Positions 15,976 to 25,406 of a stretch of 64,000 nt of DNA are shown here, piece after piece. The notes beneath the pieces were generated by a model, which saw only the letters and a program-made list of their open reading frames with translations, had not been told where the DNA came from and did no database searches. The stretch lies in the NCBI GenBank assembly GCA_963710535.1, contig CAVQAW010000010.1:558001-622000 (forward strand), given 5' to 3'. Both the position numbers and the translations under genes were made by a program. This DNA is from Pelagihabitans sp963710535 (lineage in GTDB: Bacteria; Bacteroidota; Bacteroidia; Flavobacteriales; Flavobacteriaceae). Position 1 is the first letter of the stretch. Each line of letters starts with the position of its first letter.

Positions 15976-17484
15976 CTAGGCTTCGGCCAGCATTTTTTCA
16001 CCCGCTTCGATGGCTTCCTCTATGGTTCCCTTCAAGTTGAAGGCCGATTCCGGCAAATGATCCAATTTCCCTTCCATGATCATATTGAAACCTTTGATGG
16101 TTTCCTTGATGTCTACCAATACCCCGGGAATTCCGGTAAATTGTTCAGCAACATGGAAAGGTTGTGATAGGAAACGTTGCACCCTTCGTGCCCTGCCCAC
16201 GGCCAATTTATCTTCCTCCGACAATTCTTCCATTCCTAAAATGGCGATGATATCCTGTAATTCTTTATAACGCTGCAACAATTCTTTGACCCTCTGGGCA
16301 CAATCGTAATGCTCCTTGCCCAAAATATCGGCGGTCAAGATCCTGGAGGTCGAATCCAAGGGGTCTACCGCTGGATAAATGCCCAACTCCGCAATCTTAC
16401 GTGACAGTACGGTGGTGGCATCCAAGTGCGCAAAAGTGGTCGCAGGAGCGGGATCTGTTAAGTCATCCGCGGGTACATACACCGCCTGTACCGAAGTAAT
16501 GGATCCTCTTTTGGTGGAGGTAATGCGTTCCTGCATGGCGCCCATCTCGGTGGCCAATGTAGGCTGATACCCTACGGCCGATGGCATACGTCCCAAAAGA
16601 GCCGATACTTCCGAGCCCGCTTGGGTAAACCGGAAAATGTTATCGACGAAGAACAAAACGTCCTTGCCTTGCCCTTCGCCGGCGCCATCACGGAAATACT
16701 CAGCGATGGTCAAGCCAGACAAGGCGACCCGTGCACGTGCTCCGGGAGGCTCGTTCATTTGCCCGAAAACGAAAGTGGCCTTCGATTCTTTCATCACTTT
16801 TTTGTCGACCTTGGAAAGGTCCCAGCCACCCGCCTCCATGGAATGTAGAAAAGCGTCGCCATATTTTATAATGCCCGATTCCAACATCTCGCGCAACAAA
16901 TCATTTCCTTCACGGGTACGTTCTCCAACACCGGCAAATACAGATAGGCCACCGTGTCCTTTGGCAATGTTGTTGATCAATTCCTGAATCAATACTGTTT
17001 TGCCTACCCCTGCACCGCCGAACAATCCAATTTTACCTCCTTTGGCATAAGGCTCGATCAGATCGATTACCTTGATTCCGGTGAACAAAACCTCGGTAGA
17101 AGTCGAAAGATCTTCAAATTTTGGCGCTTCCCGGTGAATGGGCAAACCATGTTTTCCGGCTTTGGGCAAGTTCCCCAAACCATCGATGGCATCCCCGATC
17201 ACATTGAACAAGCGGCCATAAATGTCATCACCGATCGGCATCTGAATCGCTTTTCCAGTCGCCAGCACATCGGTACCCCTGCTCAACCCATCGGTTGAGT
17301 CCATTGAAATGGTTCTTACGGTATTCTCACCGACATGCGATTGCACCTCCAATACCAGTATGGAACCATCTTTGTTTGTTATTTCCAAGGAATCATAAAT
17401 CCTCGGAAGTGTTGATCCCGATTGGAACTCAACATCGACCACCGGGCCAATAATCTGGGAAACCTTTCCTGTAACTTTCGACAT
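15976..17484 (-). CDS. atpD: ATP synthase F1 beta subunit
   Basis: A 502-residue catalytic beta subunit of the F1Fo ATP synthase. Walker A is GGAGVGKT, the arginine-rich GERTREGNDLL segment is present, Walker B is DVLFFVDNIFRF, and the signature PAVDPLDSTSR is seen toward the C-terminus. It acts at the cytoplasmic face of the inner membrane. It is followed by atpC; no alpha, gamma or Fo genes are nearby. A TATCTTTG -7 box lies 74 nt upstream. Confidence 0.97.
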   Translation of the reverse strand: MSKVTGKVSQIIGPVVDVEFQSGSTLPRIYDSLEITNKDGSILVLEVQSHVGENTVRTISMDSTDGLSRGTDVLATGKAIQMPIGDDIYGRLFNVIGDAIDGLGNLPKAGKHGLPIHREAPKFEDLSTSTEVLFTGIKVIDLIEPYAKGGKIGLFGGAGVGKTVLIQELINNIAKGHGGLSVFAGVGERTREGNDLLREMLESGIIKYGDAFLHSMEAGGWDLSKVDKKVMKESKATFVFGQMNEPPGARARVALSGLTIAEYFRDGAGEGQGKDVLFFVDNIFRFTQAGSEVSALLGRMPSAVGYQPTLATEMGAMQERITSTKRGSITSVQAVYVPADDLTDPAPATTFAHLDATTVLSRKIAELGIYPAVDPLDSTSRILTADILGKEHYDCAQRVKELLQRYKELQDIIAILGMEELSEEDKLAVGRARRVQRFLSQPFHVAEQFTGIPGVLVDIKETIKGFNMIMEGKLDHLPESAFNLKGTIEEAIEAGEKMLAEA

Positions 17485-17557
17485 TACTTCGTAGTTTATT
17501 TGTTTAGTATCAAAAAATCATGAAAAACAGATTGCAATACTTATGTTTTTCAGGCTG

Positions 17558-17565
17558 CAAAGATA
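17558..17565 (-). promoter_or_regulatory. Candidate -7 promoter element for atpD-atpC
   Basis: The minus strand reads TATCTTTG, an exact TAnnTTTG match, 73 nt before the atpD ATG, in the gap to the upstream TonB receptor gene. Confidence 0.5.
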
Positions 17566-17613
17566 GACTTTTCCGTTTTAATTGGAAATGGTTTTTTTTC
17601 GCTTTTTTAAAAG

Positions 17614-17644
17614 AAAAAGGGCAAACCTTCCGGTTGCCCTTTTT
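17614..17644 (-). terminator. Rho-independent terminator after the TonB receptor pseudogene
   Basis: AAAAAGGGCAA (17614-17624) pairs with TTGCCCTTTTT (17634-17644). On the minus strand it is followed by T-rich sequence, 21 bp beyond the stop codon of the TonB receptor reading in that direction. Confidence 0.75.
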
Positions 17645-17664
17645 TATTTTAATGTTGTTTTTGG

Positions 17665-20418
17665 TTAAGGATTAATCGTCCAAGAAACATAGTAAATGGA
17701 GCCGATGAGTCCAGTTCCGACCGCGGTAAAGTATTCTTCTCCCAAAATGTTGGAGCCACCTACCTTAAAGACCGATTTCATACTGGGCACTGCATAATTG
17801 ACCTGCGCATCCAATACGGTATATGCCGGGACATCTCCGTCGGCAAAGCTCGCTTGCCAAAAGAAGGTATCGCTCCATCGATAATTGACGTTAAACCCAA
17901 AATTCTTGAACAATTCGGTATTTCCGAAAGAGGCTTTCACCTTGTGTTTCGGGGTGTTGAAATTGGTCCTGAAATCGGGAAAGGCGGCCTGGTTAAAATC
18001 GAGTTCGGCATAGGTATAGTTGACACCAAAATCGAAATTGCCGAGTACTTTTGCATCTATGCCCGCGGTGACCCCGTAAGAACTAATGGTCGCCTCGGAG
18101 TTGGTATAGTTTTGGTATACTTTGACGATCGCCGTTCTGGAGGGCCAGTAAGGACAGACCATTGTCACCGACGGTGCCATAAAGGGGCACGATCACATTC
18201 ACGTTGGAGATGAAGTTTTTGTAATCGTTGTAATACCCGCTCACGTCGATGGCCACTTTGCCGATTTGGGCACGATAGCCCACTTCCAGGGCCGTGATTT
18301 CCTCGGGCTGCACCAATGGGGTATTTACCGCTGTGGGGGTTCCTGCCTGTACCGAACTTACGCGAGAACGCATTTTCATAGGCAGCCCTACCTGCAATCG
18401 TTACCGTTTGTTGCGAAGTGAGGGCCGCACCACTTGCGCTCAAGGTCATAGGGTCTGATGTCCCTGTCCAAGTTGTCAGGCGCAGAGCCCACCAATATGG
18501 CCCTACCAGCATCCAAGCCGATAAATAGATCTTGGGTGGTGGGGTTTCTAAAGCCCTGTTGGGCAGAGACCCTGATATTATGGTTCCTTTTCTCGCCCAA
18601 GGTATACATCAAAGAACCCCTTGGGGATACGAATGCATCAAAAAATTCATTCTTGTCCAATCGGCCCGAAAAGGTATATTTCAGACGATCATCCAAAATT
18701 TTGCCCTGCACCTGGGCATAGGCACCATACTCGTTATAGGAAATCGGGCCATCGATGTCGGTGAAGATCGTTCCATTGGAGTTCAGGATGTATTCCCGAA
18801 ACGAACCACCGATTTGCAGATCAACAGCATTGTCCAACAAATGGCTGAAGTTATAGTTCGCATCGACATGGCGCAGTTTGGTGTTGTCGATAAACTTGGC
18901 GCCCGTGGTAAAGTCCCCATCCGCAATGACGTTGTTAAATGCATTTTGGAATTCAGGGGTTCCGGGAAGGAACCTGCCGGTATCGGCCGCTTGTCGGGCC
19001 GCGGCGTGGGCGGTGGCGTCATCCAATTGCACCCCGGTACCGACGCCCAGTTTCGCCCCGATAAAAGTTCTCGCGTAATCGGTGAACCATTGGGTATCGC
19101 CTTTCCAAGCACGGTTTACGTTCACCGCGGCAGCTCTGGTATCGTATGAGTTTCCAGAACTTTCTATGGTGGTATAGCCCCTTAAAAAGAAATTTTTGTT
19201 CCTGATTTCGATTTTATGCTGTTGTAATATGAAGTCCCTTATGGCATAACGGTTGGCGCCCTGGTAAATCGTATTTCCCCGGCCCACCCTGCCGTTATAG
19301 ATGATCTCAAAGTCGTTGGCAAATGGCTTATAGTGGATCGATCCATCGAACTTGACACTTTCCGCGTTATAGTCGACCAAATCCCGTTCTTCATATCCGG
19401 TCCTGGTAACAAATGCAGAACCCACCGTGCCCGAAGGCAAACCGGCAGCGGCATCAAAATTAAGAGTGGTCCCCACCGCTTCACCATAAACATTCAGGCC
19501 GTCGTAGGCCGGATCGCTCCTGGTCCTTCCTGGATTGAGCAGGTCGATATTATTGTTCGCATGCCAATCTTCGCCACTTAAATAGGAAAAATTGGCCTTC
19601 ATGGCAAATTTATCGCTGAACGCGTGGGCGACCCTGAGGCCAAAATCGTAATAATTGTTGTCCCCGGCAGCCTGCTGGGAGGTCAATCCGGTTTTGAAAT
19701 AGGTGCTTATGCCCTGATAATCGAAAGGGTTTTTGCTGGTCATGAACAGAATCCCGTTAAAGGCACCTGCCCCATAAAGCGCCGAGGAAGCCCCAGGCAA
19801 TATCTCAACACTGTTCACTTCCAGTTCCGACATCCCTACCAAATTGCCCAGTACAAAATTGAGGCCGGGCGCGGAGTTGTCCATCCCATCCACCAACTGC
19901 ATAAAGCGGGTATTGGCGAAGGTGGCAAAACCACGGGTGTTGATCGATTGGAAGGTTAAACTGTTCGTATTGATATCTACCCCTTTTAAATTCTGAAGGC
20001 CGCCATAAAACGACTCCGAGGTGGTGTTTTTGATTTCTTTTAGACCGATACGTTCCACGGATACCGGGGATTCGAAAAGGCGTTCCGGAGTTCTGGAGGC
20101 CGAAACGACCACCTCGTCGAGATAGGTCTCCGCTTCATTGATCGAGATGGATAGGGTTTGGTTGTTGGAAGTGACATCTGCAGATGCCTCGGTAAAACCG
20201 ATACTGGTAATCCTCAATCGAAATGGAGGGACCTCGGAAGTCTCCAAGACAAAATTTCCGTCAAAATCGGTTACCGTTCCAATGGCCTTGCCCGCAATGA
20301 CGACGTTGGCACCTGGCACAGGTTCATTATTTTGGTCTATTACTTTTCCGTTGACCGTGGTTTGGGCAAAGCCAATGCTTCCCAACAGTAGCAACGAAAA
20401 CAGAAGTATTGTTTTCAT
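17665..20418 (-). pseudogene. TonB-dependent receptor interrupted by three +1 frameshifts
   Basis: A TonB-dependent outer-membrane receptor. From ATG 20418 it has a signal peptide (MKTILLFSLLLLGSIGFAQ), a CarboxypepD-regulatory-like domain, and a plug with LDEVVVSASRTPERLFESP and VNSVEILPGASSALYG. The frame is lost three times in its C-terminal barrel: near 18456-18478, near 18355-18370 and at about 18121-18123. Each time the homologous protein continues in the next frame, as if one extra base were present; the three shifts add to one codon, so the end of the gene returns to the original frame and finishes with a normal barrel end at 17665. Without repair the product would stop at 18388 after 676 residues. 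Decay and sequencing error cannot be separated from the sequence alone. Confidence 0.8.
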
Positions 20419-20447
20419 GTGTAGTCCTGAGTTATATTAGTTGTAGG

Positions 20448-20455
20448 CCAAGATA
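20448..20455 (-). promoter_or_regulatory. Possible -7 element of the TonB receptor
   Basis: The minus strand reads TATCTTGG, one mismatch from TAnnTTTG, about 30 nt before the ATG at 20418. Weak on its own; the palindrome at 20493-20508 lies about 50 nt upstream of it. Confidence 0.3.
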
Positions 20456-20492
20456 CTGATTTTTTTAAATCGCTAATCATAAATTGAAAAAA

Positions 20493-20508
20493 ATTATGCA
20501 TGCATAAT
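20493..20508. promoter_or_regulatory. Perfect 16-bp palindrome upstream of the TonB receptor, possible operator
   Basis: ATTATGCATGCATAAT is its own reverse complement over all 16 bases. It sits 75 nt upstream of the receptor ATG in AT-rich DNA, a plausible site for a dimeric transcription regulator. The regulator is not identified. Confidence 0.4.
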
Positions 20509-20556
20509 AAATTATCTGTAATTTTCTAGGCTTTAAAATAGGATATCCGCAAACAA

Positions 20557-20585
20557 AAAAGGCCGTGATTTCTTCACGGCCTTTT
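20557..20585 (-). terminator. Rho-independent terminator after glmS
   Basis: AAAAGGCCGTGA (20557-20568) pairs with TCACGGCCTTTT (20574-20585): a 12-bp stem, 5-nt loop and U-tract on the minus strand, 20 bp after the glmS stop. Confidence 0.85.
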
Positions 20586-20604
20586 GATATTCTGTGATGA
20601 CGCA

Positions 20605-22452
20605 TTACTCCACGGTGACCGATTTGGCCAAATTGCGGGGTTGATCAACGTTGCAACCCCTCATGACGGCTATATGGTAAGACAGCAGCTGTAGCGGTAT
20701 GGTGGTCAACAAAGGCGTTAATGATTCCATGGTCTCGGGCACCTCGACCACATGATCGGCCAATTCCCTTACCTGGGTGTCGCCTTCGGTAACGATGGCG
20801 ATGATCTTTCCTTTCCTCGATTTGATTTCCTGGATATTGCTCACCACTTTTTCATAATGCCCCTTTTTGGTGGCAATTACGATTACGGGCATATGCTCGT
20901 CGATCAGGGCTATGGGCCCATGTTTCATTTCGGCGGCGGGATAGCCCTCGGCATGGATATAACTGATCTCCTTTAACTTAAGCGCACCTTCCAAGGCTAC
21001 GGGAAAATTATATCCCCTCCCCAAATACAGGCAATTGGGAGAATCTTTATATACTTCTGCGATGTCACGTACAATAGCATTGGTGTTCAAGGCAATCTCC
21101 ACTTTGGTAGGGATGGTTTCCAGTTCCGAAAGGAATTCATGGTATTGGGAACCTGAAAATATACCCTTTGCTTTGGCCAATTTCAAGGCAATCAAAGTAA
21201 GCACTGTAATTTGGGTGGTAAAGGCCTTTGTGGAAGCCACCCCAATTTCAGGCCCGGCATGGGTATATGCGCCAGCATCAGTTTCGCGGGCTATTGACGA
21301 ACCCACCACATTACAGACCCCAAATACAAATGCGCCTTTTTCCTTGGCAAGTTTAATGGCCGCCAAGGTATCGGCGGTCTCGCCCGATTGGGAAATCGCA
21401 ATGAGGATATCCTTGTCGGTGATTACAGGATTTCTATACCTGAACTCCGAAGCGTACTCCACTTCCACCGGAATCCTGGCCAGGTCTTCAAAAATATATT
21501 CGGCTACCAAACCGGCATGCCATGAAGTGCCACAAGCCACAATGATGATCCTATTGGCATTCAGGAATTTTTCCAGATTTTGATCGATACCCGCCATTCT
21601 GATCAAGCCTTGATCAGCCAATAGCCGTCCACGGTACGTATCTTTGATTGCCCTGGGCTGCTCATAGATCTCCTTGAGCATGAAATGATCGTAGCCCCCT
21701 TTCTCGATTTCTTCCAAATTCAATTGAAGTTCGAGGATATTCGGATAGGCGATGGCATCATCCTTTATCTTTCTCAGTTTGATTTCCTTGCCCAAACGCA
21801 CAATGGCCATTTCTTCGTCTTCCAGATATACCGCATTGTTCGTGAATTCAATAAAGGGCGAAGCATCCGAAGCGATGAAAAATTCCTTATCGCCAATGCC
21901 AATGGCCAACGGACTACCCAATTTTGCCACAACGATCTCGTCGGGCTTCTCGATGTCAAAAACGGCTATGGCATAGGCCCCAACCACTTGGTTCAAGGCA
22001 ATCTGTACGGCTTGGCCCAATTTTACCTGTTCAGTGCGCTGTACCTCTTCGATCAAGTTCACCAACACTTCGGTATCGGTATCGGAATCGAAGTGGTAGC
22101 CACGTTTGATCAATTCCTTTTTTATCGATTCGTAGTTTTCAATGATCCCATTATGGATGATCACCAAATTCCCTGAATTGGAATAATGGGGGTGCGAGTT
22201 CACATCATTGGGAACCCCGTGGGTAGCCCACCTGGTGTGGCCAATTCCCAAACTGCCCTTGAGTGACATATTGGTTTCTGCCATATTTCGCAGGTCTTCT
22301 ACCTTACCCTTGGTTTTGGTAAGATTGATTCTTTCCCCATCGAAGAGAGCCACGCCCGCACTGTCATACCCACGGTATTCAAGGCGTTGCAACCCTTTCA
22401 TGATAATGGGGTAGGCATCCCTAAACCCTATATAACCTACAATTCCACACAT
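20605..22452 (-). CDS. glmS: Glutamine--fructose-6-phosphate aminotransferase (isomerizing)
   Basis: A 615-residue GlmS, which makes glucosamine-6-phosphate for peptidoglycan and LPS precursors. The N-terminal Cys nucleophile is present in MCGIVGYIG after Met removal, with GHTRWATHG of the glutaminase domain. Two SIS sugar-isomerase domains follow (about residues 290-425 and 460-600; ACGTSWHAGL, SQSGETADTL), ending in the typical NLAKSVTVE. A TATATTTG box lies about 125 nt upstream, giving a long leader in which no glmS ribozyme core was recognised. Confidence 0.97.
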   Translation of the reverse strand: MCGIVGYIGFRDAYPIIMKGLQRLEYRGYDSAGVALFDGERINLTKTKGKVEDLRNMAETNMSLKGSLGIGHTRWATHGVPNDVNSHPHYSNSGNLVIIHNGIIENYESIKKELIKRGYHFDSDTDTEVLVNLIEEVQRTEQVKLGQAVQIALNQVVGAYAIAVFDIEKPDEIVVAKLGSPLAIGIGDKEFFIASDASPFIEFTNNAVYLEDEEMAIVRLGKEIKLRKIKDDAIAYPNILELQLNLEEIEKGGYDHFMLKEIYEQPRAIKDTYRGRLLADQGLIRMAGIDQNLEKFLNANRIIIVACGTSWHAGLVAEYIFEDLARIPVEVEYASEFRYRNPVITDKDILIAISQSGETADTLAAIKLAKEKGAFVFGVCNVVGSSIARETDAGAYTHAGPEIGVASTKAFTTQITVLTLIALKLAKAKGIFSGSQYHEFLSELETIPTKVEIALNTNAIVRDIAEVYKDSPNCLYLGRGYNFPVALEGALKLKEISYIHAEGYPAAEMKHGPIALIDEHMPVIVIATKKGHYEKVVSNIQEIKSRKGKIIAIVTEGDTQVRELADHVVEVPETMESLTPLLTTIPLQLLSYHIAVMRGCNVDQPRNLAKSVTVE

Positions 22453-22575
22453 AGTACAATAATTTAAGATTCGGAAAGGTCAATTTGACGCTAAAATTAA
22501 AGGAAACGGATCAATCCAATATTCTTTTATGGATGTAGAACGTATAATTCCTTTGAGTGGTATGTGAAGGGGGAA

Positions 22576-22583
22576 CAAATATA
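22576..22583 (-). promoter_or_regulatory. Candidate -7 promoter element for glmS
   Basis: The minus strand reads TATATTTG, an exact TAnnTTTG match, 123 nt before the glmS ATG and 51 bp after the DUF4270 gene stop. A TTG lies 23 nt upstream of it. Confidence 0.45.
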
Positions 22584-22634
22584 CCACAGTATGTTCATGC
22601 CATACCCAAGTGGATAGTCTTACAGGAACTGAAC

Positions 22635-24488
22635 CTAGTCCAACTCGGTATAATAAATTTCCAATTTCAACTTCTTATCCTCGTTCTGGGATTCGACATT
22701 GCTGCCAAATAGTACGGTGCTCAATGGGGTCAGGGTTGATATTAGGGGGAGTTCTTTTTCCACATCATTGGCCAGCATGGCATTGAGTACTGACAACCTC
22801 GAAATATCGGTGGTCAGGGTGAGGCCCAATGTTACGTTATCGGCATCCCTGACAATCATATTGTTGATGTGGTCGGTAATTTTTACGGTATACTTAATTC
22901 CTTTACCATCGGTCTTCTGTACGATGCCGTCATAATTTAGAAAGCTTCCAAAAAGATCTTGTGAAATTGTCGTTTCTGTGGTAAAATTGATCAGGGGAGC
23001 ACCGGTCTCCGTGTCGTAAAGATAAAGTCTTGGTGGATCGATGATATTACCACTGGCGTCGAGCATTTCCCTATCGACGTAAAAAACCAGATTGGCCTCA
23101 TTGATGATCCAATTGTTGGCTTTGATCTGGTTAATGATATCAAGACCATTGTTGGCGTCAAATAGATTTATTTCAGCATAGGTTCCCGCGCCACCTTTCA
23201 AGTAAATCCTGGAGGCATTTTGATCGGTATCCAGATCATCCGCTATGGGTTGGGGCAGCACCTCATTGTTGAAGGTGTTCACCGCATTGCCGTTCACCGT
23301 TTGGCCTTGAATTTGCAAAAGGTTCATCACGTAATCTTTCTGGGCGGTTTCTATAGTATCATCCGATGGGTCGCTTGTGGTGGAATTAACATTGACCTTT
23401 TGGTATTCATAGGTGATGGTCAATCGTGCCTGTGCAATATCGAAAAGAAACAACAAGTCTTCGCCGGTGGGCGTTACAGTGAGATGTATTCCTCTAAGAA
23501 ATTCGGTAAAATTGGTTTGGCTCAGCAGTTCTTGGCTGCTTTCCTTGTCCAAGATATTCGTTTGAAAAAATTCGGCATTTAGGGGGACCTTGATTCCCGG
23601 GTTGACGGCGTCAAAATCTTCAGATTCGTCCACGTCGACCGTTTCAGGGTTATCTACCTTTGGCGTCAATATCTGCAGGTCGCTGACGGTGAGTTCCCCA
23701 TCAAACAAAACCTCGCCTACAAAGGCAGGGCTGAACTGCTGGGAAGAAAAATATTCCTGAGCCTGTTGAAAATTGGTGTTGGGATCTAGGTTCCTCAAGT
23801 AGTAGGTCGACTGTTCGACCTTTAACCTGAATGGTGCTTCACGATTGCCATAAATACTATCGATATCGATTTTCTTTGGAAATTTGTTCTTGGCGGTATC
23901 GGTATCGGTATCATCGTTGATGCCATCGCCATCGGTATCGGGGTTCAGAGGATTGGTGCCGTTCAACTTTTCCTGATTGTCGGAAACACCATCACCATCG
24001 GTATCGCTATTGGCATCATTGGGGTCTATATCGAAGGCGTTGTCAACCCCGTCGTTGTCGGTGTCGCGTAACACATTCGTTTTGGTCAGGTATGGTATGT
24101 AGAGGTATACCTCCTTGATTACTTCATCTTCCTGTATTGTGGTAGGTATATCATCTGTGTCGCCTTCATCCTCCACTTTTTGCGAATACAGTCCAAAAAT
24201 CGGGTTGGCCTGAGAGAGCAACAATTGGGAAGTGATCTGGGCTTCGGTTTTGCCGTATATCGGGTCATTGTACATTCCCAGTTGATAAATGGGCAGTTTA
24301 TTGGTCTGTACAGCTTCTATTTTTTTGTTGAATGCAAAAACATCATAATCCTGTTTGTTGGTTGAAAATGGCTCGCTACCAATGACACTTGCACCAAGAG
24401 TGGTCAGGTCATCGTTGCAGGAAACAAAAGCCAGAACGAGCAAGAGACCAGCCATGGCGGGGAATTTGAATCTATTCAACAAAATCAT
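22635..24488 (-). CDS. DUF4270 lipoprotein with calcium-binding (thrombospondin type 3-like) repeats
   Basis: A 617-residue lipoprotein. The lipobox is FVSC at residues 21-24, so the mature chain begins with a lipidated Cys. The rest resembles DUF4270, a Bacteroidota family of surface or periplasmic lipoproteins of unknown function. Residues about 141-197 carry a run of acidic repeats (DTDNDGVDNAFDIDPND, DTDGDGVSDNQEKLNGTNP, DTDGDGINDDTDTD) of the thrombospondin type 3 type that bind calcium. It begins 5 bp after the glycogen-synthase-like gene ends, so the two are co-transcribed; this pairing next to panC recurs in flavobacteria as far as I recall. Confidence 0.85.
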   Translation of the reverse strand: MILLNRFKFPAMAGLLLVLAFVSCNDDLTTLGASVIGSEPFSTNKQDYDVFAFNKKIEAVQTNKLPIYQLGMYNDPIYGKTEAQITSQLLLSQANPIFGLYSQKVEDEGDTDDIPTTIQEDEVIKEVYLYIPYLTKTNVLRDTDNDGVDNAFDIDPNDANSDTDGDGVSDNQEKLNGTNPLNPDTDGDGINDDTDTDTAKNKFPKKIDIDSIYGNREAPFRLKVEQSTYYLRNLDPNTNFQQAQEYFSSQQFSPAFVGEVLFDGELTVSDLQILTPKVDNPETVDVDESEDFDAVNPGIKVPLNAEFFQTNILDKESSQELLSQTNFTEFLRGIHLTVTPTGEDLLFLFDIAQARLTITYEYQKVNVNSTTSDPSDDTIETAQKDYVMNLLQIQGQTVNGNAVNTFNNEVLPQPIADDLDTDQNASRIYLKGGAGTYAEINLFDANNGLDIINQIKANNWIINEANLVFYVDREMLDASGNIIDPPRLYLYDTETGAPLINFTTETTISQDLFGSFLNYDGIVQKTDGKGIKYTVKITDHINNMIVRDADNVTLGLTLTTDISRLSVLNAMLANDVEKELPLISTLTPLSTVLFGSNVESQNEDKKLKLEIYYTELD

Positions 24489-24493
24489 TTGGG

Positions 24494-25303
24494 TTATTTT
24501 AAAACTTCTTTGATATAAAAGTTGGTATAAGCTTCCTCAAATTCTTGTAAGGGAACATAGGGCAAAACCGGTACTTGAAGGTTGGCAATGTATTTGGACA
24601 ATTCCTCGGAAATATCCTCAGCGGCTAAAATAACCGCATCGGAAAAATCTACGGCTATTTTTAACAAATTATTATAGTTGGGTTCGGAAAGACTTGCGAT
24701 ATTTTCTTCGGGAATACCGTCAAAAGCGATTTTTTTGACCATGCCCTTGTCGAGCTCCCCATCGAAGGATTTTTTATAAACAGAAGTGACGATCTTGCTA
24801 TCTGCGAACAGGGGTTCGTCGGCATAATACTTCCTGAGGTACAAAGGCAAAAGAGAAGCCAACCATCCATGAACATGGATGATATCCGGGTTCCAGTTCA
24901 ACTTCTTTACCGTTTCAACAACCCCTTTTGCAAAAAAAATGGCACGTTGGTCATTGTCAGGAAAAAGATTCCCCTGTTCATCGGTAAAGGTCGATTTCCT
25001 CTTAAAGTATTCATCATTATCGATAAAGTATACCTGGATTCGCTCCCTGGGAATGGAGGCTACCTTAATGATCAAAGGCATGTCCATATCGTTGATGACC
25101 AAATTCATTCCTGACAGTCGAATCACCTCATGTAGTTGATGCCTTCTTTCGTTGATGTTACCGTAGCGTGGCATAAAAATCCTAATCTGGCCTCCTTTGC
25201 TGTTGACCATCCTCGGCGTTTCATAAGACATTAAGGAAACTTCGTTCTCTGGAAGGTACGGGACTAATTCTGAAGATACGAACAATATCTTTTTGCCATT
25301 CAT
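24494..25303 (-). CDS. Glycogen/starch synthase-like protein, N-terminal domain only
   Basis: A 269-residue protein resembling the N-terminal Rossmann half of GT5 glycogen synthases. It has the FVSSELVPYL start and the PDIIHVHGWLASLLPLYLRKY segment. It lacks the ADP-glucose-binding KTGGL motif that normally follows strand 1 (here PENEVSLMSYETPRM), and the entire C-terminal GT1-type domain, so true glycogen synthase activity is unlikely. The ORF ends naturally and overlaps nothing. It is divergent from panC and co-directional with the DUF4270 lipoprotein 5 bp downstream. Calling it glgA would overstate the evidence. Confidence 0.75.
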   Translation of the reverse strand: MNGKKILFVSSELVPYLPENEVSLMSYETPRMVNSKGGQIRIFMPRYGNINERRHQLHEVIRLSGMNLVINDMDMPLIIKVASIPRERIQVYFIDNDEYFKRKSTFTDEQGNLFPDNDQRAIFFAKGVVETVKKLNWNPDIIHVHGWLASLLPLYLRKYYADEPLFADSKIVTSVYKKSFDGELDKGMVKKIAFDGIPEENIASLSEPNYNNLLKIAVDFSDAVILAAEDISEELSKYIANLQVPVLPYVPLQEFEEAYTNFYIKEVLK

Positions 25304-25339
25304 AAATGCTGTGTTGCGTTATTCGTGCAAACGAAAGTG

Positions 25340-25347
25340 CAAAATTA
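25340..25347 (-). promoter_or_regulatory. Candidate -7 element for the glycogen-synthase-like gene
   Basis: The minus strand reads TAATTTTG, an exact TAnnTTTG match, 36 nt before the ATG at 25303. Confidence 0.4.
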
Positions 25348-25378
25348 CAAAAATTATACAGATTAGCCGTATTTGTAG

Positions 25379-25386
25379 TAAGTTTG
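25379..25386 (+). promoter_or_regulatory. Candidate -7 element for panC
   Basis: TAAGTTTG, an exact TAnnTTTG match, lies 20 nt before the panC ATG. Confidence 0.5.
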
Positions 25387-25406
25387 CTCGCTTTTAAATT
25401 AGAGCG

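Noticed and set aside
17665..20418. Programmed ribosomal frameshifting in the TonB receptor
   Set aside because: Three separate shifts are needed, none has a slippery heptamer or a clear downstream structure, and receptors are not known to use it.
22453..22634. glmS ribozyme in the glmS leader
   Set aside because: The leader is long enough, but no recognisable ribozyme core was seen, and the element is known mainly from Firmicutes.
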